Below are positions 44,153 through 55,330 of a stretch of 64,000 bases of DNA, one piece after another. The stretch lies in assembly GCA_030220185.1 (NCBI GenBank), contig JASPKZ010003434.1, forward strand, positions 620,001 through 684,000, in the 5' to 3' direction. Under the pieces are notes generated by a model. It made no database searches. It was not told the DNA's origin and saw only the letters and a program-made list of their open reading frames with translations. Source of the DNA: Diploptera punctata (lineage: Eukaryota; Arthropoda; Insecta; Blattodea; Blaberidae). How positions within the stretch are numbered: position 1 is the stretch's first letter; each line of letters begins with the position of its first letter. The position numbers and the translations under genes were made by a program.

Positions 44153-44410
44153 TCTCTTCTTCTTCTTCTTCTTCTTCTTCTTCTTTTTCTACTTCTTCTT
44201 AAACATAATTTATAGGATTTTCATCCTGTTTATTTCCAAAATCACTCCTCGGAGGAAGACGTATTTGATGTGCATTCACTGTCTATCCATCTCTTGGCTG
44301 ATCTTCCTCTTGTTCTTCTCCCGTCCATTGGTCTATCTTCTTTAGCTCTTCTTGCAAGTCGGGTTTCTTCCATTCTTTCTATATGACCCTTCCAATAATT
44401 TCGTCTATCA
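44153..44410 (-). mobile_element. LINE 3' fragment with (CTT)n end
   Basis: Minus strand reads like the LINE C-terminus (KGHIERMEET equivalent from CTTCCATTCTTTCTATATGA; then GRRTRGRSA-like), with a (CTT)n tail at 44155-44185. Confidence 0.55.
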
Positions 44411-44989
44411 AATATGAATTAAATAACTTATAATCTTATGAAATGTTTTCCGAACTTAATTAGAAGAGATCAACGGGTTCAGTCACTCCAAACTACTATA
44501 GCCTGTAGGCCTAAGTACTTATTTTAATACTGGATTATGAACATAAAATACAAACAATTTTGTTAACTGATGAGTGACAACTGGGATTTTTTTTTTATGT
44601 CCTGAGTTTCCTATAGCAAAATATGCTTATCTTCATCCCTCTATAACCGGGAAAATGTAGGCCTATTCCCTTCAATTTGTTTACTTTATCTAGGTAAGTA
44701 TAGTGATGGTTATTAACAACATTTATTGATTTTATTTAATGACGGTCTTCAACAGCTAAGGTCATGTCATGAACATCAAAATTCAAATGTGGGCGCGAAA
44801 GGACAGAATTATTTTCCTCCTTTCCTCTTTTTTCAGCCTTGAAGTTTTTTTTTTTTGCCGTAAATCTACGAAAAGAGATCAACGGCTTTAGTTACTCTTA
44901 TTTCCCTAAATATGTCATGAATGGTAGCCTATGCAACAAGACATCTACTAACTAAGGAAGGCCTAGGCTATTACTAGGATGAAGGACAT
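44411..44989. other. Spacer, no gene seen
   Basis: No frame. GAGATCAACGG occurs at 44467 and 44876, a weak short repeat. Confidence 0.4.
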
Positions 44990-45215
44990 CGGTAAATTTT
45001 GCTTAAAGGCCTTTTTATTCAGACTTAAGGATCTTTTACGAGTTGAAAATCTTCAGACTCGGGACCCACTGTTTAAAGTCCCTTCCGGAGGACTTGCTTC
45101 TTGGATTTTTCCATCCTAAAAAAATCCCTCGACCCCGGCCGGGTTTGAACCCGCGACCTTCCGAACGAGAGGCAAAGAACATAACCATAAGTCCATCGTG
45201 GCCGACAGAATTATA
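44990..45215 (-). mobile_element. SINE family A
   Basis: Full reverse copy: GAAAATCTTCAGACTCGGGA, GACTTGCTTCTTGG, CGACCCCGGCCGGGTTTGAA and the A-box region ATAACCATAAGTCC. It continues into 45216-45610, and the whole block is inverted relative to 54575-55210. Confidence 0.85.
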
Positions 45216-45610
45216 ACACAGGAATAGGTTACATAGCCTAAATCATAGTTAGATCCTGCATCTACAGTAGATATAAAATCATTAATACTCATATTTAACC
45301 AAACTGACAACATTTATTTTGTAGTCTATTAATTAGCTATATTTTTAAGATTAAAGAGCAATGCATCTTATTAAGTTATACATTTAAACCAAAGACATAG
45401 GACTTCCATGTAATCTAGAGAAATGTTGATCTGTATTATTATTGGTTGTATTGTAAACGTGGATGTCAATAAGTATTCACCCTCTCTAGAATAAGATGGA
45501 AAAGTTTTAAAGACGCGGAAGAAATTTGTAGATATAAATCTGAAGAAGTAGCTCTATTTCTGAAATACAAGTAGACTATGCATTTAATGTTAAACGATAA
45601 AACAGTTTAC
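45216..45610. repeat. Inverted duplicate of 54575-54975
   Basis: Blocks such as GATCCTGCATCTACAGTAGA, GACATAGGACTTCCATGTAA, CACCCTCTCTAGAATAAGAT and TTTAAAGACGCGGAAGAAAT recur in reverse order and orientation at 54.6-54.95 kb. Together with the attached SINE the duplicated unit is about 600 bp. The copies differ by TAGGCTA/TAGCCTA here and TAGGCCTA there. Nature unknown. Confidence 0.85.
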
Positions 45611-45639
45611 TTGTAAAATATGAAAGAGGCTTTATGGAA

Positions 45640-45960
45640 GATCCTCGTCCCGCGCCATAGCCGAATAAGGTATCATGCCTTGGTGCATAGCTACGTGATA
45701 TATGGTGATTCGAATCATCTATGGAAAGAATATTGTTCTTGTAGAATTTCGACCGGTGATGAACTTGTGTCTCCCATCATGAGGAATTTGGGCAGTTATT
45801 GCAATAAGTAACCAAGTTGAGAAAACAAGCTAGGCCTATAACGTGTATGAAATCGTACACTCTAATCACATGTCACCTCTGTACTAACTAGATGATCGCA
45901 TATTTTACCTGTGGATGTGAGGCCTGCATCCTGATGGTAGGTATAGGGCCCTGTAGGGTC
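45640..45960 (+). mobile_element. SINE family D
   Basis: GTCCCGCGCCATAGCCGAAT (A-box type head), GTGATTCGAATC (B-box like), then AGAATTTCGACCGGTGATGA and GTGGATGTGAGGCCTGCATC. Confidence 0.65.
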
Positions 45961-46445
45961 TGTCAAGGCATGAAGTTTTTTTTTTTTTATCGATATGAGG
46001 CCAATCTACATCACGATAATATCTACCTTTAACTTAAGGGGTCTACTTTAGAGTTTAGGCCTAATATCTAAGCACACATTCTCCACTCATTCTACTCTAA
46101 GTTAATTCCAAATTGTGATATTGGTAGGCCTATTTACAACAGGGCCGTTTTTAATTAAAGTTTAATGGGATGTGTCAAATATTTTTACTAACATTTAGAA
46201 ATGGTCTAAAAAACGCATATTTACAATTTACAATTATTGTGCATGTATTATTGGCTATCAACATTATGTAGGCCTACATAGGTGGAAAACAGGCCTAGTA
46301 ATATTTAATGGGCATGTAGGTCTAAATGATGTATTAGATTATTAAAGTGTGACACTTTAATAACTAATTTAAAATTAACTGATCATGCATTTTACTTTTA
46401 CTCGGCCCTAGGCCTGTATTAATTTATATTGATTTTTGTTTAACT
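45961..46445. other. Spacer, no gene seen
   Basis: AT-rich, micro-repeats only. Confidence 0.5.
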
Positions 46446-46449
46446 TTAA

Positions 46450-46686
46450 CCCTTAAATAGACGAAAGGGTAATTTCTCGTGCCAGTTATTTAAATGGGTC
46501 GGACCACAGTGAAAACAAAATCTTGTATATCTGCAAGTTATTATGCCTACTATAGGCCTATATTGAGTAATTCAACATAAATTTAAGTAATTTCTACTCA
46601 TTCCTTTTTCTGTAGATTTATTAAAATTATTGAATACATTTAAGCAATGTAGGCCTATCTTATAGGATTCATTGTCATTTTAAGGG
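46450..46686. mobile_element. piggyBac-like MITE (copy 2)
   Basis: Between TTAA 46446-46449 and TTAA 46687-46690, with inverted ends CCCTTAAAT and TTTTAAGGG. Shares internal blocks with 7300-7524 (GGACC.CAGTGAAAAC, ATCTTGTAT, TAGGCCTATATTG). The copies differ by a TAGGCCTA near 46650. Confidence 0.75.
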
Positions 46687-46690
46687 TTAA

Positions 46691-47138
46691 ACAACCTAAC
46701 ATAATATTTTTACTTAATTTCAACATGACATTTCGAACGCAAGGCAACACTAGGCCTACAAATGCCAGAATTAATTATTAAAGTTGTTTGTAACATGTTT
46801 ATTTCAGAAAAAATTGTTTTTAGCTTGTGCTAATTTGCTTGATAAATAGCCCTAGTAAATATTATAAATTAAAATACATAACAAAATAGCCTATTGCAAT
46901 GAAACCTATTACTCATGAGTAGCTTTGTCGCTCCAATGTCAAAACTGTTGTGCATATTAACTGCCATTGTAAAGGCCTGCAGGCATTATTTATTAAAAAG
47001 GTCCTTTTATTTAATTAATGGGCGCTTTAAAAACACAAAACAAAACAGAAGTATTTTATTTTTAATCGGTTAATTTATTGAATCAATGATGATTTATCCT
47101 GATTCTATTACCTAGCCGAATAAACCTTATGAATAATG
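46691..47138. other. Spacer, no gene seen
   Basis: AT-rich; no frame. Confidence 0.5.
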
Positions 47139-47329
47139 TTGAGTGATTCCGGGCTATGTGGCCATGGTCCATTGCTGGTGTTCCTACCAGACGTTTCTCC
47201 CTCAACTGCGATGGGCATCTTCAGTGGCGAGTACTTCTAGGTGTTGTTTCCAGGTCGGAGTTTTTCCGCAGTTGAGGGAAAAAGTCTGGTAGGAACAGCA
47301 GTAATGGACCACGGCCACTCAACATTATG
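47139..47329. mobile_element. Inverted-repeat element with hammerhead-like motif
   Basis: Left arm 47139-47213 and right arm about 47265-47329 are inverse complements (TGGCC.TGGTCCATT, GTTCCTACCAGAC, CCCTCAACTGCG), with a gap in one arm and a loop of about 50 bp. The layout resembles 6791-7204, including the GGGCTA..TGGCC.TGGTC outer end. Confidence 0.7.
47184..47231 (-). ncRNA. Hammerhead-like motif
   Basis: Minus strand: CTGAAGA, extra T, helix II GCCC..GGGA with a long loop, GAAA, CGTC; helix I CCA/TGG pairs directly around core and cleavage site. Core intact. Only one arm keeps the CTGANGA box. Confidence 0.6.
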
Positions 47330-47489
47330 ATTACCGGCCGTGAAAGCCTGCATTCAAGTATTAAACCATATGAATGTTGACCTAATACAGATTATTATTG
47401 TAGGTGGGTTTATAGCCTATTAAAACTATTTACGGCTTAAATAAAATATATATTAGGCTATACTAATAATAAAACTCCTGGCGCGACAG
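47330..47489. other. Short spacer
   Basis: Nothing recognised. Confidence 0.4.
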
Positions 47490-47815
47490 GCCTACAAGGC
47501 CCTTAGCCTACCAGCCGACTACTGGACTCACATCCACATATGTCAATCACAGAGGTAGATGATAATCAGCCAGTGTAGGGGTGACATGTGGTCAGCATGT
47601 CGAGTCCCCCAGCCGTTATAGCTGGATTTCTCAACCTGGAGCCGCTACTTATTGTAGCTACCCAAATGCATCACGATGCTGGGTGGGCACCGGTACCATA
47701 CTGGCAGAAATACCATGAGAAAATTTCTTTCCCCATGGAGACTTGAACCACCGCAAGTTCCGTAGCTCTGCGCGAAGGCTTCCTGCCTTAACCACTCGCC
47801 TACGGCGCGGGACTA
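47490..47815 (-). mobile_element. SINE family D
   Basis: Minus strand head: GCCGTAGGCGAGTGGTTAAG (A-box) and GGTGGTTCAAGTCTCC (B-box) near 47740-47805, then the conserved body down to GCCTGTCGCGCC. Very close to 58965-59315. Confidence 0.8.
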
Positions 47816-47889
47816 CTAATAATAGTAATACTAAATCAATAATACGTAATAACCTAATAATGATTATAAGCCTAATAATAATAACTTAA

Positions 47890-47986
47890 TAGTCGTCATC
47901 ATCATCCGGTATCATGGCACCTGCCGCCGTCTTCCGGAAACCAAACGCCATTCCTCTCTGTCCATCCATTGATCTTCCTCTAATCC

Positions 47987-48017
<31 letters not shown>

Positions 48018-48034
48018 GTAATAATAATAATAAT
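47890..48034 (-). mobile_element. LINE 3' end (second LINE type) with (AAT)n
   Basis: CATCCGGTATCATGGCACC, GCCGTCTTCCGGAAACCAAA and CCATTCCTCTCTGTCCATCC are the reverse of 57460-57545. An (AAT)n tract follows at 47988-48034. Confidence 0.7.
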
Positions 48035-48455
48035 AGGCCTAATATAGGACTATCTGGCATAAACTCTGTGATCGCCTCATTTGGTCCAATTCCTACTTAG
48101 TCCGTCACAACGTTGATCGTTCATAGAAAATTATAATTATATTATTTAAAGACAATCAATTTTAATATTGAGCTCAATTTTAAATTGAATAGGCCTATAT
48201 GGGTACTGCCAAAACACGAAACCGTTGGCCTTTCTAAAATTGCCTTTGTCTTAAAGGCTAGTGAATCAATACTCTTAAAAGTTATTATGAGCATTTTTGA
48301 GGTTAGGTCTACTAGGCCTAGATAAATGGATAAAATAATGATATATGTAGGCCTATATAGTTGTCTTCAACTAAGATTTTAGTTAAAACACCTCGCAAGC
48401 CTTTTCATCAGCTATTAAAACGCTATTAAATATTTGTCAGTTAAACTTTTCAATG
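48035..48455. other. Spacer, no gene seen
   Basis: AT-rich; TAGGCCTA copies near 48190, 48315 and 48350. Confidence 0.4.
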
Positions 48456-49470
48456 TCTTTGCCTGTAGGTCACACTGAACATGTTAAGCAGAGCTATAAA
48501 AATGTAAAAATGCTTCTTGAAAAAAATAATTATGAAGTAGGCCTACATCAATGGAAAATATGTGGCGATTAGAAGATTATTCCATCATAGTGAGAATACA
48601 GTTAGCATAGGCTGTACCAAGTACTGCTGCTTACTCTCGAGTGGCACAGCCACAGGAAATCATACTAGAAAATTATGGAGCCTGTAAAAAATAATTAGAC
48701 CTTATAGTACATTCCCTTATTGCCAGTGATAAAATCTTATTGTCACCCTTACATATAAAGCTAGGACTTATAAAGAACTTAGTGAAGGCAATGGATCAAG
48801 AAGGAGAAGCTTTCAAATAGGCTATACGAAGACAGAATTCCTAGATGTAAGTGATTTTAAGATTAGATACTGGTAAGGATGCTCTATTAGCCCGCAAATT
48901 TGAGAACTGTTTAAGGATGGAACATTTAATAGGGTCATTGAAGAGAAAGAGAGCAGCTTGAAAAACCTTAAAAAATGTTTACAATTTCTTGGGAAATCAA
49001 AGAGCTCAAAAATTATGTTCAATATTAATCTCCCACCTCATTCTTGGCGATTCTATTGGGCGATTTTCCTCTGTTTTTTCTACGAGGAGTTTCCATGCTC
49101 TTTCATTCTCCATTCGTGTCCTGCCCATCGAAGTCTGCGAGACGTCATACTGACGGCAGTGCATTTCCGTTGTGACACAAAACAGCTTTCAAGCTTAACT
49201 TAATACTATCATGAGACATAGGTCTATTACAACCTTGCTCTTGGTATGACCTCAGATGGTCATTAACAGCTAGACTTTAATTTGCATTCTTTCCAAGCAA
49301 TTGTGGCATTTTGGGTGACGATCACGGAGAACGTTTCCATCAAGATATTTCACCAATGGAAAGAAGATATCAGGGCAAGTGGAACTCATCCTTGCTTGCA
49401 GATTATTGTAGAAATAGTCATCAGAAATGCCCCAGAAGTAGACTACAAAAAAAAAACACTCTAGTGAATA
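48456..49470 (+). pseudogene. Decayed copy of a repetitive arthropod protein-coding family
   Basis: In shifting frames the plus strand spells, in order: LLEKNNYE..HQW.ICGD, CTKYCCLL, DKILLSPLHIKLGLIKNLVK followed by AMDQEGEAF, PQI.ELFKDGTF, NFLGNQRAQ, and after an interruption GILGDDHGERFHQDISPMER then RYQGKWNSSLLADYC. I recognise this order of blocks (TKYCC; PLHIKLGLMK..VK.MD.EGEAF; GPQI; NFLGN; ERFHQDI..ME.RYQGKWN; LLADYCW) from many uncharacterised arthropod predicted proteins that occur in high copy, so it is probably part of a mobile element; its class and function are unknown to me. A LINE piece (about 49020-49205) sits inside, several stops and shifts are present, and a TAGGCCTA at 48538-48545 adds two codons in frame between NYE and HQW. 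Confidence 0.65.
49020..49205 (-). mobile_element. LINE 3' fragment inside the pseudogene
   Basis: CTCCCACCTCATTCTTGGCG, GGCGATTTTCCTCTG, GTCCTGCCCATCGAAGTCTG are the same 3' region as 60105-60230 in the same orientation. It splits the pseudogene between NFLGNQRAQ and the DDHGERFHQ block. Confidence 0.65.
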
Positions 49471-51046
49471 AGTAAATAGGTAAGAATCCAAAGGGAAAAG
49501 TTCCATACACAATACACGCACACACACAAACACATACACACACATAACTTATATAGGCCTAGCTATATATATATACAGATGAACTTCGGCTAATTTGTAC
49601 CCCTGTTTATAATTATTGTTTTTCTTCTTTTAATTAAGGGATTTGAGTTTTGTTTAATTACAGTTATTGTCATTAGTGTTGTAAATGTGAAATAGCATTG
49701 TTATTTTATTCAAATATGGAAACATCCTCATAATACATAAATTTTTTACATTACAAGAAGAGTCCACTTTAACCTCCATATTCGGGTAAAGTGGATCCCA
49801 GAGTCCATCCTAGCTTTTAGACTATTTTTTAAGTTTATTTACTCTATTAATGTATATAGACAGGCACAAATTAATCTGAAAGTAGGCCTATTTATGGCTG
49901 ATCGCAATTAAAAAGTGTTGACATTTAATGTTTTGAAAAATTATTATTGATTATAACATTCACACGTCATTCATCTGCAGACAGGGACGGTCTTTGGATT
50001 TAATAAAATTGCAATTATTTTAAATAAAATTAATTAGGCCTAAGTGCATAGTTTTTATAGATAGCATCCTCATTGATAAACTATACGTATTCGTATAAAG
50101 TGGGCCCAAGTCAAATTTAACCGCCTCGTGGAGGGTCAACATTAGCCGAATTACTTTGTTATGTTTAATTATTTTATGCAGCAACCATGTCACGTAGGTC
50201 CTAATATCAAACCAAGCCCGTCAGCATATTAAAACAGCATCTACATAATATAATATAAGTTATTTAGGAGATTTTTCCATAACTATAATATTCAATAACA
50301 GAAATTAAGAATTAATTCTAGCTTGAAAACTTTTAAACTGGTCTTCTTCATAAATATCACAAATATACCCATCTTCCCGCAAAGAATAAAAGAAACTAGC
50401 CTTGAACACGTCAGTGTTGATGAGGAGAAGAAGTTATATATATATTTCCAGGGCAGCACCAATTAAATAAGATATTTACAGGGCCACTCAAACCGAAGGG
50501 TCCACATTACCCGAACATACTCTATATGCCTTAAAAGTAACTTTATTTTCAAGTTTTAAATTTAAACAGTAGACTGGCACCTACATTTTACTGGCTCGTT
50601 ACAGATCTTTAGAGTGAGAAAAGAACTGTAAGCTTTCTTCTTAAATCCCACTTGAAACTTTTCTTAATAAAAAACTTAGACAATGGGGCTAAGCCTATTT
50701 GTACCATCATATAATAAGCCTATTTCAGAAAAATAAAGTATGATATGAAGACCACAGGCGAAAAACAAGAAATGTTCCGAAAATCAAGAACTGAGAAATT
50801 TAAATTTAATGTTTAAACAATTTCAGTTTTTCCCAAACGTAGCAAAACTTGAACCCTTGATATCACTGGAGCATTCCAAGTTTATTCAAATAGACTATTT
50901 ATCACAGTCAACTGGAAGATTTTTAAAAAAATTGTCAGGATTATTTCTAGATCTACTTTCGTTATTTTGTGAGATTCCTCTTTTTCTTCCTATGATCTTC
51001 CTATGAGATGTGTGTGAGTGTGTCTGTCTGCCAGTTATGATGTCAT
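49471..51046. other. Spacer, no gene seen
   Basis: Contains a (CA)n-like run (49508-49545). Phrases GTCCACTTTAACC, AAGTGGATCCCAG and GGGTCCACATTACCCGAA recur loosely through 49750-50520, hinting at the non-coding continuation of the pseudogene's element. Few micro-repeats. No frame recognised, including 50809-51006. Confidence 0.4.
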
Positions 51047-51410
51047 CCACTACACTTTTCGTGCTTCGGGTTCCGCCTTGGATGCATAGGTGGCATTAAT
51101 ATGATATATTTTCATTTTATGCACCACATCGACAGACCAGTTTACGTATGTAATATTGCATTGTGTACAGAGAGGAGTGTATGTGTAGTGTAAAGTGTAT
51201 TGTATGAGGGATGATGATGAAGAGAAGGAAGAAGGTGAAACCCAGCGCAAGCATGGAATTTACTCCTCCTGGTCCAGAGATCGTAATTTTTACTTTTAGA
51301 TTAATTAAGTTTACAATTAAAATTTTCAACCCATCAAGTATTGAACCTGAGCTCATACAGTAGTCAGGAAGTTACCACCTGAACCAGCACGGCATATCAT
51401 ACCTCATTCA
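51047..51410 (-). mobile_element. SINE family F (empty-site copy)
   Basis: Minus strand: head GCCGTGCTGGTTCAGGTGGT, then TGGGTTTCACCTTCTTCC, CTCTCTGTACACAATGC, TAAACTGGTCTGTCG and GGTGCATAAAATG. Collinear with 21118-22570 but without the Penelope insertion. Confidence 0.75.
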
Positions 51411-51540
51411 GATCTCTTAAAATCAATACGCAGTACCCTCACATTCATAAAATATTTTCACAACATTAACCTATGTCAATACTAATAAAATTCATTGCTA
51501 AAACCGTTGAGGGGGAAAGTCATAAAATAAAATAAGTTAA

Positions 51541-51730
51541 AATATACCCTCTTAGGTAAGATCCGTCGTCCTCAACTTATAAAATATGTATTCTTTATGC
51601 CTGTAGGGCTTTCAGAACATCCGTTCCATCTTCAGCAGGTCCTTCTTCGCTACAATATCTAGTAGGCCTATGATGGTTGATGCTGCTAGTCCTAATGTGG
51701 TGTTGTCGTTGATTTTACAGAGTTGTTTAC
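51541..51730 (-). mobile_element. Penelope-like remnant, copy 4
   Basis: Only the 3' end: on the minus strand the hammerhead-like motif, then the conserved junction GTTGAGGACGACGGATC. The coding part is reduced to unreadable pieces. Confidence 0.6.
51599..51641 (-). ncRNA. Hammerhead-like motif of Penelope copy 4
   Basis: Minus strand: CTGAAGA, extra T, helix II GGAAC..GTTCT, GAAA, GCCCTA; predicted cleavage before CAGG, which pairs with CCTG just before the core (4 bp). Core intact. Confidence 0.6.
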
Positions 51731-51752
51731 TAAAAAAATAAATGAATAACCC

Positions 51753-52120
51753 GTAATGTTGATTATGATATAGGCCTATAGTTTGATGTGTTTCATTATT
51801 TCTCCACTTGGGTGCACTCTTACAATATTGCGATCTTGTTTGGCAATAAATAATAGGCTATGATCAAGCAGCAGTGAATGAACATAACCTCATATTTCTG
51901 ATTTGTTTTCAAATATCGCCGTTTACATTAAATATATAAATATTTTAAAATAACTATAGTTAAACAATGATTTGTGAGTAAACAGCTTAATTTTATTCGT
52001 TAAATAGTCCTAACAAATGCCACTCTTGATTTCCAAATTCTCTAGATAAATTCACGACTCACTTCGTGAGTCGTGAATTTATCGATAATTTGGAAATTAC
52101 TCGTGGCATTACTTATGAAA
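51753..52120. repeat. Dispersed repeat with terminal hairpin (copy 2)
   Basis: Paralogue of 9211-9570. The terminal hairpin (about 52029-52096) is nearly perfect here: GATAAATTCACGACTCAC and GTGAGTCGTGAATTTATC flank a TTC loop. Contains TAGGCCTA 51771-51778 and TAGGCTA 51854-51860 that copy 1 lacks. Confidence 0.7.
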
Positions 52121-52580
52121 ATTCTTGGGGAATACAGATATGTCTAGGCATAGTGAAGGAATAATATTCGGATGGATCTTAAGGAACTGGACATGGGAAA
52201 TATGAACTGGAATCAGTTGACTGAGGATAGAAATCATAGGAGAGCCTTAGTAAATGTGACATTCAAACTATGGATTCCATAAGCCATATGCCTATTAGTT
52301 ATAGATTAAAAGCATGGTCTTATCATCTTCTATGCAAGTAGGCCTATATGATCTTCAGACCTGATACAATCTCAAGACTGGATTTTGAAATTTCTCTTCT
52401 TCGGATGGCAAAGGATGTCTCTCCTTGTCGGCTGTAATGAAGCAAGGATTTTGGGATTCTGTTCCTGGACATAAATTGCACATGAGTTTTCCAATTATTT
52501 GGCCTACTGGTAATAAAATACTTTCTAAAATTGATTAATGATTCTAACTGAAAGCTTTGCAGAGCGCTTTAATTTATTTT
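52121..52580 (+). mobile_element. LINE 3' piece and spacer
   Basis: 52165-52290 reads RMDLKELDMGNMNWNQLTED and RRALVN, a LINE C-terminal end; the rest is unassigned. Confidence 0.45.
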
Positions 52581-53215
52581 GTGATTCCGTGGGGAAAGTG
52601 CGAAAAATTTTGAAGAAGTGACTGAATTCAAATACTTAGGAACAATTAGGAATAAGATGTGCAAATAAATTAAATATAGGCTCAAATATGGAAATAATTG
52701 CTCTAAAAAAACATTAAACTGAAAATATATAAAACTGTCATTCTCCCAGATATTCTATGTTATATGGATGCGAAACATGTACTCTTACTTTAAGGGAGGA
52801 GAAAAGATTACGAGGTATTTGAGATTAAAATATTTAGGAACATTTTTGGACCAACGAGATACGATCAGACAGGCGAATGGAGAAGACTTACGCAGCAGTG
52901 AGATATATATGATCTTTATAGGAAGCTACATATAATAATAAGAACAGTTAAGTCTCGTAGACTGCGATGGGCAGGACATGTGGCACGAATGGAGAATAAA
53001 AAAGTGTCATGATAGCTTACTTGTGAGAAATCAGAGAGATAATGCCCAGTTGGTAGATTTAGAATAAGTAACATTGAGCAAGATTTGAGGGGAGTAGATT
53101 TTACAGGGGAAGATTGAAAAACATTAGCTCAGGATAGGGGTGCGTGGATAACTAATGTCCGCGTGGTCATGAACCTACGGGTTCGATAGTGCCAGTGAGA
53201 TAGTTAGGTATCGGG
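52581..53215 (+). mobile_element. LINE C-terminal fragment
   Basis: Parallels the reverse of 60620-59960: EEVTEFKYLGTI near 52610, YGCETCTLTLREEKRLR near 52765, then the AGHVARME block and the 3' end GTCCGCGTGGTCATGAACCT. Several internal deletions. Confidence 0.75.
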
Positions 53216-53389
53216 AAAGTCTCATATTGCTCTTATTTTATTATTATTAGGTCTATTACTGTCTATTTTCATTATTATCCTATTAGGCCTATTAGCCTAT
53301 TTTTATTAGGGATTTTTTTTATGCTAGAGTAATTTTTCCTTCCACCTAAAGCAATTTTATTCTTACAAAAAAACCTGTCTTGAGTATCT
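53216..53389. other. Short spacer
   Basis: Micro-repeats only. Confidence 0.4.
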
Positions 53390-53865
53390 TATTCGTCAAT
53401 TCCATTCTATTCGTACTCCTCCTGATCCCATTCATCCATTGTACCTGTAGTTTCCTAATCTCCTTCTGCCTTCAGGATTCCATTCCATAATAATTTTCGG
53501 AATTCTGTCTTCTCCGATTCTTTTAACGTGTCCAAATTATCTCAATTTTCGTTTTTCAATTAGTTCAATAATATTTTATCCCCTTTCATTGTCTATCTAG
53601 CCTAATTCTTTGGTTTCCAATTTTATCCATTCTTGATTTACCTGCCGTTCTACGCCAATACTCCATTTCTGTAGCAAATAATTTACTTGATGTGACCTGT
53701 CTAATGCCTAAGTTTCAATTCCATATTATACTTTGAACTAATGAATTATAAATTATTAATTTGTGTTATTTACAATATTCTTGCTCCAAAGAATTTAATT
53801 CAGTAGACCAATTTATTATTCTTATGTAATAGATCTAATTATTCTTTTTTCGCTTTCGGCTGAGC
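53390..53865 (-). mobile_element. LINE C-terminal fragment, second LINE type
   Basis: Minus strand near 53610-53670 reads MEYWRRTAGKSRMDKIGNQR, parallel to MDVLRRSVGKSRMDRILNKE at 57222-. Broken frames. Confidence 0.65.
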
Positions 53866-54107
<242 letters not shown>

Positions 54108-54574
54108 GTTGTTCTTGAAGAAATCTGGAACAGCATCATTTAGGCCTAATCTATAACACTGATTTAACAACTTATTTATTATTTTTAAAAATTAATTGGG
54201 TCTACCTATAGTACAGGCCTACTTTTAGATTTAAATACAAAAAACAAATTGTTGGATATTATTTTAGCTTAGAGCAGTAAACAGTTTATTTTTGAAACAT
54301 TGTTTTTAAAAGCCCTTAAAAAGTATTAGACTATGGTTTTTAAAATGTCAAATAAATAGTTTTTACGATTATATTCTTCCTTTTAACTTTTGAAGTCAGC
54401 GAATATCTGTCAACATAATAACTTTATTTAGACATAGTTGAGCATGTGTTGGGCACAGCTGCGCACATTGCGGTCGAGTTTCGCGCGCGGAACGTCGTTA
54501 TAAACATTACACTGTGTTTATTAAATATTACGGTTTCATCTTCCATAAAGTCTCTTTCATATTTTCCAAGAAAA
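54108..54574. other. Spacer, no gene seen
   Basis: A CpG-rich patch at 54455-54500 (GTCGAGTTTCGCGCGCGGAA) stands out but has no partner feature. Confidence 0.4.
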
Positions 54575-54979
54575 CTGTTTTTATTGTTTAGCATTAAATG
54601 CATAGTCTACTTGTATTTCAGAAATAGAGCTACTTCTTCAGTTTTATATCTACAAATTTCTTCCGCGTCTTTAAAACTTTTGCATCTTATTCTAGAGAGG
54701 GTGAATACCTAATTATTTGAAATCCATATTTACAATACAACCAACAGTAATCCAGATCAACATTTTACTAGATTAAATGGAAGTCCTATGTATTTGGTTT
54801 GAATAGCCTATATATAACTTAATAAAATGTATTGCATTTTTATCTTAAAAATATAATTAGGCCTAACAGACAAAATAAATGTTGTCAGTTTGGTTAAATA
54901 TGAGTTTTAATGGTTTTTAGATCTACTGTAGATGCAGGATCTAACTATGATTTATTTAAACTCTTCCTATGTTATAATT
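54575..54979. repeat. Inverted duplicate of 45216-45610
   Basis: Partner of the 45-kb block in opposite orientation. TAGGCCTA at 54858-54865 and TAGCCTA near 54807 are absent from the other copy. Confidence 0.85.
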
Positions 54980-55330
54980 ATGTCGGTCGCGGTAGTCTAG
55001 TGGTTATGTTTCTTGCCTCTGGTCCCGAAGATCGCGGGTTCAAACCCGGCCGGGGTCGATTGATTTTTCAGGATGGAAAAATCGAAGAAGCAAGTCCTCC
55101 GGGAGGGATTTTAAACAGTGGGTCCCGAGTCTGAAGATTTTCAACTCGTAAAACATCCTTAAACCTGAATGAAAAGGTCTTTAAACAAAATTTACTGACC
55201 CCCTTCATCCTAGTAATAGCCTACATTTGTTGCTTACTAGATGTCTCATTGGGTCGGTATATTGACCGCATACCATTTATGACATATTTAGGTAAATAAG
55301 AGCAACTAAACTCTAATTCAACCCAGGAAG
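54980..55330 (+). mobile_element. SINE family A
   Basis: GTCGGTCGCGGTAGTCTAGT (A-box region), GCGGGTTCAAACCCGGCC (perfect B-box), GCAAGTCCTCCGGGAGGG and GGGTCCCGAGTCTGAAGA. One of the best copies; collinear with its flank to the 45-kb block. Confidence 0.9.

Noticed and set aside
54980..55060. Functional tRNA gene
   Set aside because: The A- and B-boxes belong to a SINE head repeated at several loci with the same non-tRNA body.
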